From Capsicum annuum (lineage: Eukaryota; Streptophyta; Magnoliopsida; Solanales; Solanaceae), in NCBI RefSeq assembly GCF_002878395.1, contig NC_061118.1, forward strand, positions 87,586,344 to 87,650,343: a stretch of 64,000 nucleotides of DNA, read 5' to 3'. This document shows, piece by piece, positions 32,633 through 43,979 of this stretch. The position numbers and the translations under genes are program-made. Position 1 is the stretch's first letter, and every line of letters begins with the position of its first letter. Below the pieces are notes generated by a model that was not told where the DNA came from, ran no database searches, and saw nothing but the letters and a program-made list of their open reading frames with translations.

Positions 32633-35058
32633 TCTAATATCCCATATTTACCTAGCCTATATTAACCCTCAGTACATAGGTTATCCTAAATAAAATTTTT
32701 TGTATACCTAGTAATTTTCATATTTGAGCCTGTCATTGTGTAGGAAATCCAATTAGCTTTCCAACGATTTAAAATTTGCCTAAATCCAATAACCGGGTTA
32801 GAAGTTATGGTAATTTTAAGTTTAAGTCGTTAAAAATCATCATTCAGGCCAATAGCGCATCGCGGAGTGTGTCAAAATAGCAATGGTCAGTTTCTAGTGT
32901 TGCCCCATGATGCTGGCGTGTCGCGCCATAGAGCCAGCTTATAATTGTCAATTTCTAGTATGCCAACGCGATCTCACCGTCGCAATGCACTTACAGTTTG
33001 CAAATGAAGCAGTAATATGATAACACCGCATCGCGCCACCATGAAAATTCCTAGTTGTCATTTTCTAGTGGCCTGGCATGATAGTGGCACGTCACGTCAG
33101 GTGTCCAAATCGGGAAAATTTCATGAAAATTTTAAGTTGCACCCAGGGTTAAAACAATCTTTACCTATGATTTTATTCCGCCCAGATGTGGGATTTAAGC
33201 CCAAAAAACATGTAAAAGTCTTTATTATTCACTTTTCCCCAAAATTAAAAGGTAATTCTCTCTCAAGAAAGCAAACCCTAGTTCAAGAATCAAGTTCAAT
33301 ACCAAGAATTTCTCCGAGAACTTATCAAATTAAGGTATGTTAGATGTTCATCCATGGATCCTTACCTTCCATGGAGCACAAGAATCCATTTTCAATATAC
33401 AAGATTTATGATTTATGATTTCCATGTTTGAATTAGATTGAATTCATGTTCATGATGTTGTTTGAGTTTAATCTATGATTTAGATTACTAGTTCCGAGAA
33501 TTGATTCTAGTCATGATAAACCTTTTAATTTTCAAGTTTATTATTGTATCCATGTTAACCCTAAGTGTTTATGATTTAATGAACCAAGTATACTTCTTAT
33601 GTATTTGATAAATTATCTATGAGAATGAAATATTGCCATTATAGCATGCTAACATATAATCCCCATTCATGTACAAGTTAATTCATTATAAGTGTTTGAT
33701 GAAATGTATCTATGAATGAATTATGACCAAGTGAGCATTGTTATGTTATTCAAGATTATGCTTTTCTTTACTTTTCATGCTATCGAGTCCTGGGGGTATT
33801 TAATATCCGACAATTTAGATGTTTACCCAGAGCCAGTGTTAGATACAAAATAGTATCCGTCCTGTCACAATCAGTAGTACTATCAGTCCATTACAGGACT
33901 CAGTAGAACTCAGTCAGTTACAAAACTTAGGAAAACTTAGTAATCTCAGTTCAGTCCAGTATAACAGTTCAATGTCTATCAGTTAGGAGTAGTATTCAAC
34001 ATCGAGTGAACCCAAGGATGAGGGTTCACCTGCCAGCAGAGGGTGTGATCCTTAAAAGCAATCCTTGCATTCCAGAACTTTATAGCCAGCGTAGGTGAAG
34101 ACATCACACCTTCCAGCTGAGGGTTGATAAGTTGCTCTACCTGCCAGTAAAGGGTACAACTATTCTCATTTAGGGAACCTACTAGTAGAGGGTTACTCTT
34201 CTGCTTTCAATTGGTGTTACAGATTTGACCCCAGCTCAGTTATTATTTCAGGTTTGGGGCTTGTTGGTTAGTTGATTACCTCACACAATTTCGGTTTTGG
34301 TCTTAGTCTTCAGAATAGAACTCAGTTTTGTTCTATAAAATCAGGACTTACAGATACAGTCACCCAGTTAACAATAATTCAGATCATCAGTGATCCTAAA
34401 TTATCAGTACATTCAGTTATCAGTATATTTAGTTATCAGTTATCAGATTCAGTTCCAGTATACTCGATCCCAGTATGCACAGTATGTTTAGTAGTTATAG
34501 AGCCTCCATGTATGCTAATCCAGCTCTTTCACATCATTCAGTTAGTTATTGTTCATGCATATGAACCCCTTTATTCAGCCTTACCTCATTTAGCATACTA
34601 GTATATTCCTACGTAATGACCGCATACCTGTTTCTTGCGCTATAATATTTCATATCATAGGTTCGGATGCTCAAGTTCCTATCCGCATTTAGCAAGATTT
34701 AGTCAGCAGTAGCAGATTTAATAGTGAGTCCTCATCTATCGAGGATATTCTTTAATTTTAGTACTTCAATTTAGCAGTATTTTAGTAGATGGAGTTAGTT
34801 GGGAAATTGTCCCATCAACTCCACCTTTAGATAGATTTAGTTAGATGTTTTCCAGACTAGATTTTAGACTGTATTTTAGATGTTATATTTTATTAGTATT
34901 TTAGATTTTTGAAACCTTATGGCATTTCTACCTATTATTCTGCATTTATTTTAGTTTTATAGTTCAGTGATCACATCAGATATCATTCATGGGTTAGCTT
35001 GTAGTCCTTCAGGGTCGTAAGCATCGTGTAGCATCTAGGGTTCAGACGGGGTGTTACA
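32633..35058 (+). repeat. N3 3' LTR
   Basis: Begins TCTAATATCCCATAT, a decayed TGTAATACCCC, and ends GGGGTGTTACA. The GC-rich block is at about 32850-33110. A hairpin module with a perfect GTTG/CAAC stem lies at 34131-34160. Plus frames 33017-33343 and 34272-34601 lie in the LTR and have no counterpart domain. Confidence 0.9.
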
Positions 35059-35063
35059 CACAA

Positions 35064-37674
35064 TTTCCAACCTATAAAATGATGATAAAATCTTAGCGAT
35101 GTGTACATAGAGAAAAAGGACAAAGGAAGAGAGCATAACGGAGGAATTGGCTAACACGAGGTCCAATGCCCAATCAAAAGAGAGGTTGTCCCATAGTCTA
35201 ATCGACAAAGAAAATATAGGTTGAGAGCATTTTTGGAAGGTTTATTGGTGAAGGGAATTTTGACAAGTGGGGTCTTGTGGACCTTCATTGACTAATTGAT
35301 ACATGTAAACATCGTGCCATGACAATAACTATGGCACTGTATGGGAGGCAACCCACAAATTCCACGAGGTTGGATCATATCCTTTTTATCATAGTTTTAT
35401 AGTACTAATGTTAGTTTTCAGATATGAATAACTCATGCATGTATGGATCTATGGAGTGCTTTGCTTAAGCATAGAAAGGAAGAAGTATGCATAATTTAAG
35501 GTAAAAACCAATCAAAGGATTAATGAGCACCAAGTGAGCAGAAAAGATATACAACAAAAAAAATAGGGAAGCATACATGCCCTCAGTTGTCGTGACTATA
35601 TTACTCTAACATAATCACTGTTACCCGCATGTCTGCAATATCGATTAGTCGGCTGCGATCGCGGACACAGAAGCCATTTTATGCACCAACTAGCTCCCTA
35701 ATTTCCTCATACTCTCGCTCAAGTTCTTGCATGCAAAAGGGGTCTAATCTCAAGGTGAATGGTGATGGTGAAAAATCTGAAAAGGATAGCGGTCTTTGAT
35801 GGATTTTTAGGAAGCATCCTTATCTATTTGTTACCTTTGATTATTGATGTAATAGGGACACTACTACCTTTTCGGTTGGGGGAGTATGTATATTTATTCA
35901 TTTCATTTAGGCTTGTATTAGTGATATTGTTACACCTTTTCTGTCCTTTTGAAAAATTCTTAGCGTGATTTTTATTTGGGTTGTAATATTCTTTCACTCT
36001 GATGGTTCTCCCATTTGAATGAATTAACTATTTTGTTCATAATTTGCTATTTTAGTCTAAATTTCATTAGACAAGACTTTCCTTCGTGATTGGGTTTCTG
36101 ACCATAGATGCAGGGGAAGTCTGAGTACCTATAGAATCAAGGCTATAAAATGCAAAGAAAGTCTGAGTACCTTAAGCAATGATAATTTCAGGTTGCATTA
36201 AGATCCGTTGGTGAAGTCTGAGTAGCCATATGACGGGTCACCCATACTATAAACTTCAATGTGAGATGGTAGCTTGGAAGGTTTCCATGATTAGCAAATT
36301 ATGTGTGGCATGGATGCAAAATCAAATGACCCCCTCCGTCCAAAAATTTTGAAAAAATTATTTGAAAGCATGGACGTGAGCAAATTTGTGATGAAATTTC
36401 TCTCTCTTCCTATGACTTTGCATAACGTTGAGTTGTGAATAATGTTAGATACTCCAAATTTGTCTCTAGAGGGAGGGACATTTGATCCCCCTTGGCAAAT
36501 TTTACATTTCCATGTATGGTGAGCTTTTGGCATTCATCTCTTGTATTCTTGGGTTGTCTAGAACTTGCCCCGTTGGTCTCTCAAGGGTATTTTTGATTTT
36601 ATATCGTTAGAGAAATGATATTAGTCCATCCTTGTGATTTTGGAAGCCACTGAATCCTGAAAAAGCCTACCCAAACATGAATGTAACCCCTAGGTACCCA
36701 CTTTGAGCCATTGGACCTTTCTTTTGCAAATGCATTACAAGACGTGAACCATTCTTTTTCTCTCTTTTGAACCATACCCTCCTTGTGCTGGAAAATGCAA
36801 CTTGAGGCTAAAATCCTAAGTTGGGGGTAGTAAAGTTCATGTAAGGAAGTTTGAGATGACGAAGTGTTAGTAGAATTCCAAGGTGCCTAAGTGATTGTAA
36901 ACAAATGTTTTGAAAAAGAAAGGATCCAATAAAGGATAGAATTGATTGAAAGGTTCAAGAAAAAGAGATAAAAGAAGAGTGGTGTACAAAGAAAGCAAAT
37001 TATAGGCGTGAGAAAGGATAGAAAACAAAGAAGAGTGGCCAATGGTCAACAAGAAAGATTGAAAAGTGTGATGTTGATGTTCAAGGAAGGGAGTAGCCAT
37101 GTTTTTCCCAAACTATATCCTACCCTAACCCAAACCTACATTGCAAGTTTAGAAAGTCCTTTGAGATCTCCAACCATCTACTTTCTTTGTAGTAGTGATT
37201 TAAAATAGGGGAATGCCTATGATACAACACTTGGTACATTGACATTTCTTTTGTGAGAGAGAGAGTTTGTGCACTTAGAATTTTTTGTTGCATATTTTGT
37301 AGCTTGATGTGAGGAATTCTCTTTCTTGTGAGGAGGCATGTGAACTAGTGAAGGTGGGTGATTTTGTCATCTTCCGCACAATTAGACAAATGGAAATATA
37401 GAATGATTGTAGTCAACATGTGAGTCATTCTTGGAGTGATTAGTAATTGTTACATAGTTGCTCCCCAAAGTCTTTTGCATCCTTCACTATGCCATTTTAT
37501 GATGAGGAGAGTCGTAAAAAGCCCATTTGCCCATGTATGAAAAGTTTTTGGTGGTCGCAATCAAGTTGAGTCTTCATGATCATTGAGTGATACAAAGAGG
37601 GCATATATATGAAATTGTCTCATAGTAAGTGGGAGTGTTGCTTGAGCACAAGCAGGGTCTTGAGTTAGGGGTGT
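35064..37674 (+). mobile_element. A1 post-pol region, non-coding
   Basis: About 2.6 kb between N3 and the 3' LTR. At 35308-35353 is CGTGCCATGACA followed by TGGGAGGCAACCCAC, the conserved motif after the integrase stop in Athila/Tat elements; A2 has it too (47260-47310). Since gag C-terminus is just upstream of N3 and this motif just downstream, pol is missing. Three AAGTCTGAGTA(C/G)C words lie at 36117, 36159 and 36214. The frame at 35759-35968 is hydrophobic but has no family match and could be a decayed envelope-like remnant; I do not call it. A tract-like GAGTTAGGGGTGT precedes the LTR. Confidence 0.7.
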
Positions 37675-38982
37675 TGATGAGTGTAAGTTTACCACTCATT
37701 CACACTCATTATTCATGCATATTTCCTTGTTATGAATGAATAAATGAGACAAAATACATGAATAGATGCACTAATATCCACTCTTTACAGGTATAAAACC
37801 TGGACTATGTCAACCTCGGTTACCATGACCATTTACGGTCGCGGTTAGTCAAGACTGTCAGAGCAATGCAATCAAAGGACATGACGGTGGTCGCATAGTC
37901 GCGGTCACAGATAGCCAGGCACAACAACGATAAAGTGGGAATATGCCCAAGGGCAGATTTGTAAAAGCACTTAGACGACTCCCAAGCAATATTTAAGAAA
38001 AATCCCCTTTCTCTTTAGGATAGCTTATCTCATAAGATATTTTGGGAATTGAAGACTTAAAACCCTAGTCTTGGGCAAGTGTGTAATTAACTTTGAAGGC
38101 TAAATTTCTTAGACTTTTTGTGAAGAATGTAAGTGTTGGTGAATCCCTATGGTATATCTCTCTTTACTTTCATCTTGAGTGTCTAAATAATTTAGTCTTA
38201 GGATTATATTGAACTAGGGTGTATTTGTGTGTGGGTATTGTTTTAGTTGCATGGATTTTAGTTGTTGCATATGGATTCCATCATTACTTGAGCTTATGGG
38301 TTGGAATTTAATGGGTGAAAGCCCCAAATCTCCAAATTGGTTTGATGGACGAAAGCCCCAAACTCTAGAAACCCTTTGTCATCCTTGAAAGAGGGTTATA
38401 GGGGGACAAAACAATGGTGGACAATTAAACCTATGGTTTACTACCCTTTGCAATCTTAGAAATAAGTGTATTAGGAGTGTAAATCATGTCAAGAGCATCA
38501 TCCTAGAAATAGGGATACTATATTGAAGTCCTGGGTGATTATAAAAATGTGTACATTTGTTAGGTGATCGAAAGACCCAATGGGTGAAATCATTGGGGTT
38601 TTATTGAAAGATTGACCCTAATGATCTTCAACCTAGCCTATCCATTAATAAACCACTAAACTTCTTGATGAACAAACATTAACCCACATGCACTACCTCT
38701 AGGTAGAAATAATCCAAAGATTTCCCTCAAATCTTGAACTCTAAGTAAAAGTTTCATTCATCGAGTGCTTGCTTAAGTGTGTTGCGAAAAGTTCCCAAAC
38801 AAATCCCCCCATTTCATTTTATATTTCATTTTAATTAGCATTTCAGGTATTCTCTTAGTAAGTGAACATCCATAAAGTTTGAAGTCTATAATTTCACTCC
38901 TTGAGATTCGATCCCAATTTAAATTGGGTTACTGACAACGACCGCTTCATCCCTAATTATGGGAGTGAGTTGAGCGTTATTA
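37675..38982 (+). repeat. A1 3' LTR
   Basis: Starts TGATGAGTGTAAG and ends TTGAGCGTTATTA (TATCA decayed). About 1308 bp, shorter than the uninterrupted 5' LTR (about 1424 bp) through a 75-bp gap near 37797 and loss of one hairpin copy near 38390. The frame 38901-39122 runs across the LTR end into C1 and is not a gene. Confidence 0.85.
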
Positions 38983-38987
38983 GCCAC

Positions 38988-40309
38988 CAACTCCAAATTT
39001 TGAGTAGGGTAGTTGTCTACATCAATACACTACCTAAACCAAGACTAGAAACATTACAAAATATGGTCAATCCCTCATCCTCAGCAGTAAACCTTAGCGA
39101 CTTAAGCCAAACTTTACACTAGGTCAAAATAGCAAAAAACGTATGATCTCTCAAAGTCTGGAGCATAATCCTTAAATGTTACGCATGATCCTCACTACTC
39201 CAATACACAAGGATGTCATCAATTAACACAATCACAAAAGAGTTCAAATAAGGATGAATACTTGGTTCATCAAACCCATGAACATGACTGGGGCATTAGT
39301 GAACCTGAATGACATCACTAAGAACTCATAGTGACCATAACAGGTCCTAAAAGTTGTCTTCAAGATATCCTCAGCTCGAAACCTCAGCTAATGGTAACTA
39401 GATCTCAAATGAATCTAAGAAAACAACACTTCACCCTGAAGTTGGTCAAGCAAATCATTAATGTAAGGTATAGGATAACGGTTCTTCACCATCGACTTAT
39501 TAAGTTGCCTATAGCCAACACACATATGCAAGGAACCATCTTTCTTCTTCATAAACAGCACAAGACCTCCCCAAGGAGACAGACTTAATCTAATAAAAAC
39601 CCTTACCAAGAAGACCCTGAAGTTGAAAATTCAGCTACTTAAGTTCGGCAAGAGACATACGATAATGTACCGTAGAAATAGGTCGGGTACTAGGATCTCA
39701 CAGATAGGGTGAATACTAGGTAGATTGGTAGGAAACACTTTAGAAAACTCACAAACAATAGAAATAGATTCTAGCGATGGAATCTCCATACTTGTATCAT
39801 AAATATAAGTACGATGAGATAAGCCTAATAGAACATATGTATGAGATAATCCTCGTCAGCTCACAGTTAATAGCTCTCTGCCACACGACTGGGGTAAATT
39901 AGGCATAGCTAAGGTAACGGTCTTGGCAAACTATCCATGACTTCATGATAGTAGGATAACTAGTCCAAGCCTAGAAAAATATCAAAATCTACCATATCCA
40001 GAATAAGAATATCAGCATAAGTATCAACATCTCTAACAGTTAAAACACATGATCGAAAAACTCAATCCATTACTAAAGAATAACCCATGGGAGAAGATAC
40101 ACACAATGGCATGGATAATGAATTAAAAGACAACTCCAACTATGGTGCATAATAAGAAAATATATTAGAATAAGTGGATCTTGGATTAAATAAAGCAAGG
40201 GAGGATAGGTGACACACCAAAATCATACCTATAACAACAACATTCAAAGTCTCAGCCTTAGGCCTAGCAGGTACTGCATACAACTGGCCATACCCACCAC
40301 GTAGCTGCA
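38988..40309 (-). pseudogene. pol: C1 reverse transcriptase, protease and gag end (5' half of pol)
   Basis: Continuation of C1 on the far side of A1. RT is clear at 39415-39609 ([17 protein letters not shown], then [13 protein letters not shown]). The polymerase motif reads LIDDIL at about 39212-39226, so both Asp residues are present. Protease lies at 39900-40200: its active site reads F-N-P-R-S-T (40174-40194), so the catalytic Asp is Asn and the next Gly is Arg, both G-to-A changes. Near 40260-40309 the gag end (GQLYAV-like) matches C3. The element stops abruptly at 40309, where a C2 LTR fragment begins. Confidence 0.82.
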
Positions 40310-40751
40310 CAACTATTTACACTCCAGCGTGGCCCAGAGAATATCATAAAGGACATCCTCTATGTCACTCTGCCTATTACGGATGGCTCACCTCCATGTC
40401 ATGCTGTGTATTGTGAAGGGCTTGCCTCCATGTCACATTGTGTATCGCGGAGGACTAACCTTCATGATACATTGAAATTGCGGAGGTACACTGCCTCTAT
40501 GGTCAAAAATTACCCTGAACATCCTATGAAAATTTTGATGCTCTCCCAGATGACCCTTTTAACCTTTCTACACATATTTTAAGCCAAAAATAAATGTTTT
40601 GAACACGGGAAGGACAAAATAAAATGTACAAAATATTAAGGGTTTCAAAGTGCTCATGACACTATTACTTAGTGTGGAATAATTGATTTGGTGACCTTTT
40701 ATCACGTGATGACTTGTTGGGAACTAGTCTAGGATCATGTGGGGTATTACA
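40310..40751 (-). repeat. C2 3' LTR, truncated
   Basis: On the minus strand it starts TGTAATACCCCACATG directly after the C2 polypurine tract. Only 442 bp remain; the end abuts C1 gag with no LTR terminus or target duplication. It contains three or four copies of a GTGACATGGAGGCAAGCC-like repeat of about 45 bp (40320-40500), the GC-rich U3 block of this family. Confidence 0.75.
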
Positions 40752-43700
40752 ATATCTCCTCCTTGGGATCATTCTCCCTCGAATGAATTTGTCTTGAGTG
40801 AGGATTTGTTTGGAAAACTAACATTTCCATACAGGGTTCTTAAATAAATATATAACTAATACATGCACTTAACGATTTAAGAAAGCATGATACAATATGA
40901 AGATACTTAGTTAGTCTGAGTGATGAAGAATGTGCTGAAGAGAAACAATTTACCTTGAGTTGGTACAAAATCTGAGGAAAAGAGTGAGGTTACTTGGCAA
41001 TAATATCTTCTTCGACATCCCAAGTGGTTCCTTCAACTGACGAGTTTCTCCATAGAACTTCTAATGAAGCCACATCCTTATTTCTTAGCCTTCAGACCTG
41101 CTTATATAGAACTTTGATCGAGATTTCCTAATAGGACAAGTTATTCTTGACTCCCATACTCTCTAGGGGGACTATTAGGGATGTATCCCCAATGAAATTC
41201 ATTAGCATTAAGTCATGAAAACTAGGTGGACAACAACTAATTTCGGCAGAAAATCTAACTTGTAGACAACTTTTCCAACACACCTTACTATTTCATAAGG
41301 ACCAATAAATCGGGTACTAAATGTCCATTCTTCCCAAACCTCATTATACCCTTCATGGGTGACACCATCAAGAACACCCAATCACTCGCATCAAACTTTA
41401 GTTCTCTCCTCCTCACATTTGCATATGATTTCTGGAGACTTTGAGCAATTCTTAACCTCTCTTAAATTAACTATACTTTTTCCATAGCTTTAAGAACAGA
41501 CTCCGGCCCAATCAAGGTTATTTCACTAACTTCGAACCAACCTATAAGTGACTGGCATCTATGTCGGTATAATGTTTCAAACAGAGCCATTTGAATACTA
41601 GCATAATAACTATTATTATAGGAAAACTCAATCAAAGGTAAATGATCATCCCAGATTCCCTTAAAGTCTAGCACATACATTCTCAACATATCATCTAGTG
41701 TCAAAATTATACACTCAGCCTGACCATCTATTTTTGGGTGAAAAATTGTACTAAGCTTCACGTTTGTACCAAGCCCTTTTTGAAATAATTGCAAAAATTA
41801 GGAAGTGAATTATGTGCCTCTATATGAAATACTGGACAAGGGAATCGAATGTAGTCATACTAATTTGTGAATATACATGTTAGCATAGTCTTCCATTGCT
41901 TCTAAAGTTTTAACAGGTAAGAAATGGGTTTCTTTGGTCATTTGATCCACAATGACCCAAATTGAGTTGTGTAGACGTTTGATGTGAGGAAGTCTAGTAA
42001 CAAAACCCATATGGATGACCTCCCACTTCCATGTAGGAATTCCAATATCCTTAAGTATACCTCCAGGCCTTTGACGCTTAATATTTGTCTGTTGATAGTT
42101 GGGACACTTGGCTACAAACTCTGCTCTATACCTTTTAATTCTATTTGACCTATAAGTTTCCCATAAGCCACAATACATCTTAGTAGCACCGGGGTGAATC
42201 GAATACTTCAAACTATGAACCTTTGCCAATATACTTTATCTCAACCCATCCACATTTGAAACACAAAGTCAACCTTCATAACAAAGAACATCATCTCCCC
42301 TTGGAAGAATACCTTAACCTTTTATTGCTGAATTGCATCAAATATCTTGCAAAGTATAGGATCAATACAATGCTTCTTATTTACTTCCACCACTAAGGAT
42401 AATTCCAAACAATTCTTAACCACTACTTCCCCATAATCCATATCAAGAAGAAATACACCCAAACGAGCTAATATACATACGTCCTTGGCCAACTCCTGCT
42501 CTTCCTTCTTTACATGAGCCGTAATACCCATAGACAACCTACTCAGTACGTCTGCCACCATATTCTCCTTACTTAGATAGTAAAGCATATTTATGTCATA
42601 ATCTTTCAAAAAATCCAACCACCTCTTAGGAAGATTCAACTCTATTTGTGTAAATATATACTAGAGACTCTTATGGTCAGTGAAAATGTCAACATGCATA
42701 CCATATAAGTAGTGCCTCTAAATCTATAGATCAAACAGAACAACTACTAATTTTAAATTATGGGTTGGGAAATTCTATTTATGGTCCTTAAGATGTTTTG
42801 CTATTACCCTCCAATTTTGCATTAGAAGACAACCTAACCCGACTTTGGAAGCATTACCATACACCACAAATTCATCCAACTCCTCCAATAAGGCTAACAC
42901 TGGATTCGATATTAGTTGATCCTTGAACTCTTGGAATCTCTTCTCACATTTATCTTACCATATAAACTTTACCTTTTTTTCAGTCAATTTTGTTAATGGT
43001 TCAATTATTGAAGAAAAAACATTCATAAACCTCCGATAGTAACCGACTAAACCCAAAAAGCTTTAAATGTCGGATGGAGTAATTGGCCTAGGCTAGTGCT
43101 TCATTACATGTCTTCTGAAGATCTACATGAATACCAACTCCTGCAATAACATGCCCCAAGAATGTAATAGACTCCAATAAAAATTCACACTTACTAAACT
43201 TCGCATATATTTGATGGTCCTTGAGGGTCTACAACACTGTTCTCAAATGATATACAAGCTTCCCCTCACTCTATTAATACATTAATATGTCATCTAAGAA
43301 AACAATGACGAACATGTCCAAGTACTGCTTGAAGATCCTATTCATCAAATCCATAAAGGCTACAGGAGCATTTGTTAATCAAAATGACATAACTACAAAC
43401 TCCAAATAACAATATCGAGTTCTGATCATAGTCATCACAATGTTGCGCTTCCTGACTTCAACTGATGGTACCCCAACATGAGATCAATCTTGGAAAACCA
43501 TCAGGCATCCTAAACTAGATCAAACATATCATCAATTCTAGGAATGAGGTACTTATTATTTATAGTGACCTTGTTTAACTGTCTGTTGTCTATACACATT
43601 TTGAGTGTGCCATCCTTCCTGCGCTCGAATAGTACTGGAGTGCCCCATTGGAAAATACTAAGTCTAATGAACCCCTTATCTAATAGATCCTTAAGTTGAT

Positions 43701-43979
43701 CTTTCAATCGTTAAGCTCGGACGGAGCCATCCAGTATGAAGGAATAAAGATGATCTGTGTATCAGGAAGAAGATCAATACCAAACTTTATTTCTCTGTCG
43801 GGAGGTACCTCAGGAAGATCTTCGAGAAAGACATCTAGAAATTCATTGACTACACGTACTTACTAAATAGTTGGGGCTTCAGACTTAGTATCTTTAACTA
43901 GAAACAAATGGTATATACACTCCTTTGATATTAACATTCTACACTTAAGATAAAAAATAAAATAGCCTTTGGGATGTAC
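40752..43979 (-). pseudogene. pol: C2 chromovirus pol: RT, RNase H, integrase, chromodomain
   Basis: Minus-strand order is RT (43707-43200), RNase H (43000-42640), linker with LSKENMVADVLSR (42639-42322), integrase (42229-41471), integrase C-terminus (VSPMKGIMRFGK near 41350) and chromodomain (VEGTTWDVEEDI near 40990), then the tract CCCAAGGAGGAGATAT. The RT motif FLDD is kept (43289-43300). RNase H YCDAS has become YGNAS and LELA is LKLV. The first integrase Asp is Gly (HMGFV in 41855-42229) and the second is Tyr (SYRG near 41830); the Glu of GQAEC remains. A2 interrupts at 43979, in the protease-RT linker. Confidence 0.88.

Larger units (their letters stand above)
28259..35058 (+). mobile_element. 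N3: gag-only LTR retrotransposon (TR-GAG type)
   Basis: A complete 6.8-kb element with LTRs of 2475 bp and 2426 bp and an internal region of only 1.9 kb. The target duplication CACAA is perfect (28254-28258 and 35059-35063). It has a tRNA-Met primer site, a broken gag like that of N1, a non-coding tail and a GGGGGAGAT tract. Pol is absent beyond the first residues of protease. The LTRs differ at very roughly a tenth of positions by eye, so it is old despite the perfect duplication. Confidence 0.92.
16726..38982 (+). mobile_element. A1: Athila-like LTR retrotransposon carrying two nested elements
   Basis: A1 spans 22.3 kb here but would be about 6.8 kb without N2 and N3. It has LTRs of 1.3-1.4 kb, a tRNA-Asp-type primer site, broken gag and a post-pol motif, but no protease, RT or integrase. 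Flanks ACCAC (16721-16725) and GCCAC (38983-38987) are a one-mismatch target duplication. Removing A1 brings the two halves of the RNase H domain of C1 into register, which confirms the insertion point. N2 lies in the 5' LTR and N3 in gag. Confidence 0.88.

Noticed and set aside
35759..35968. Short hydrophobic frame, possible envelope-like remnant of A1
   Set aside because: Too short, with no signal or motif beyond hydrophobicity; it lies in an AT-rich non-coding tail where such frames are expected.
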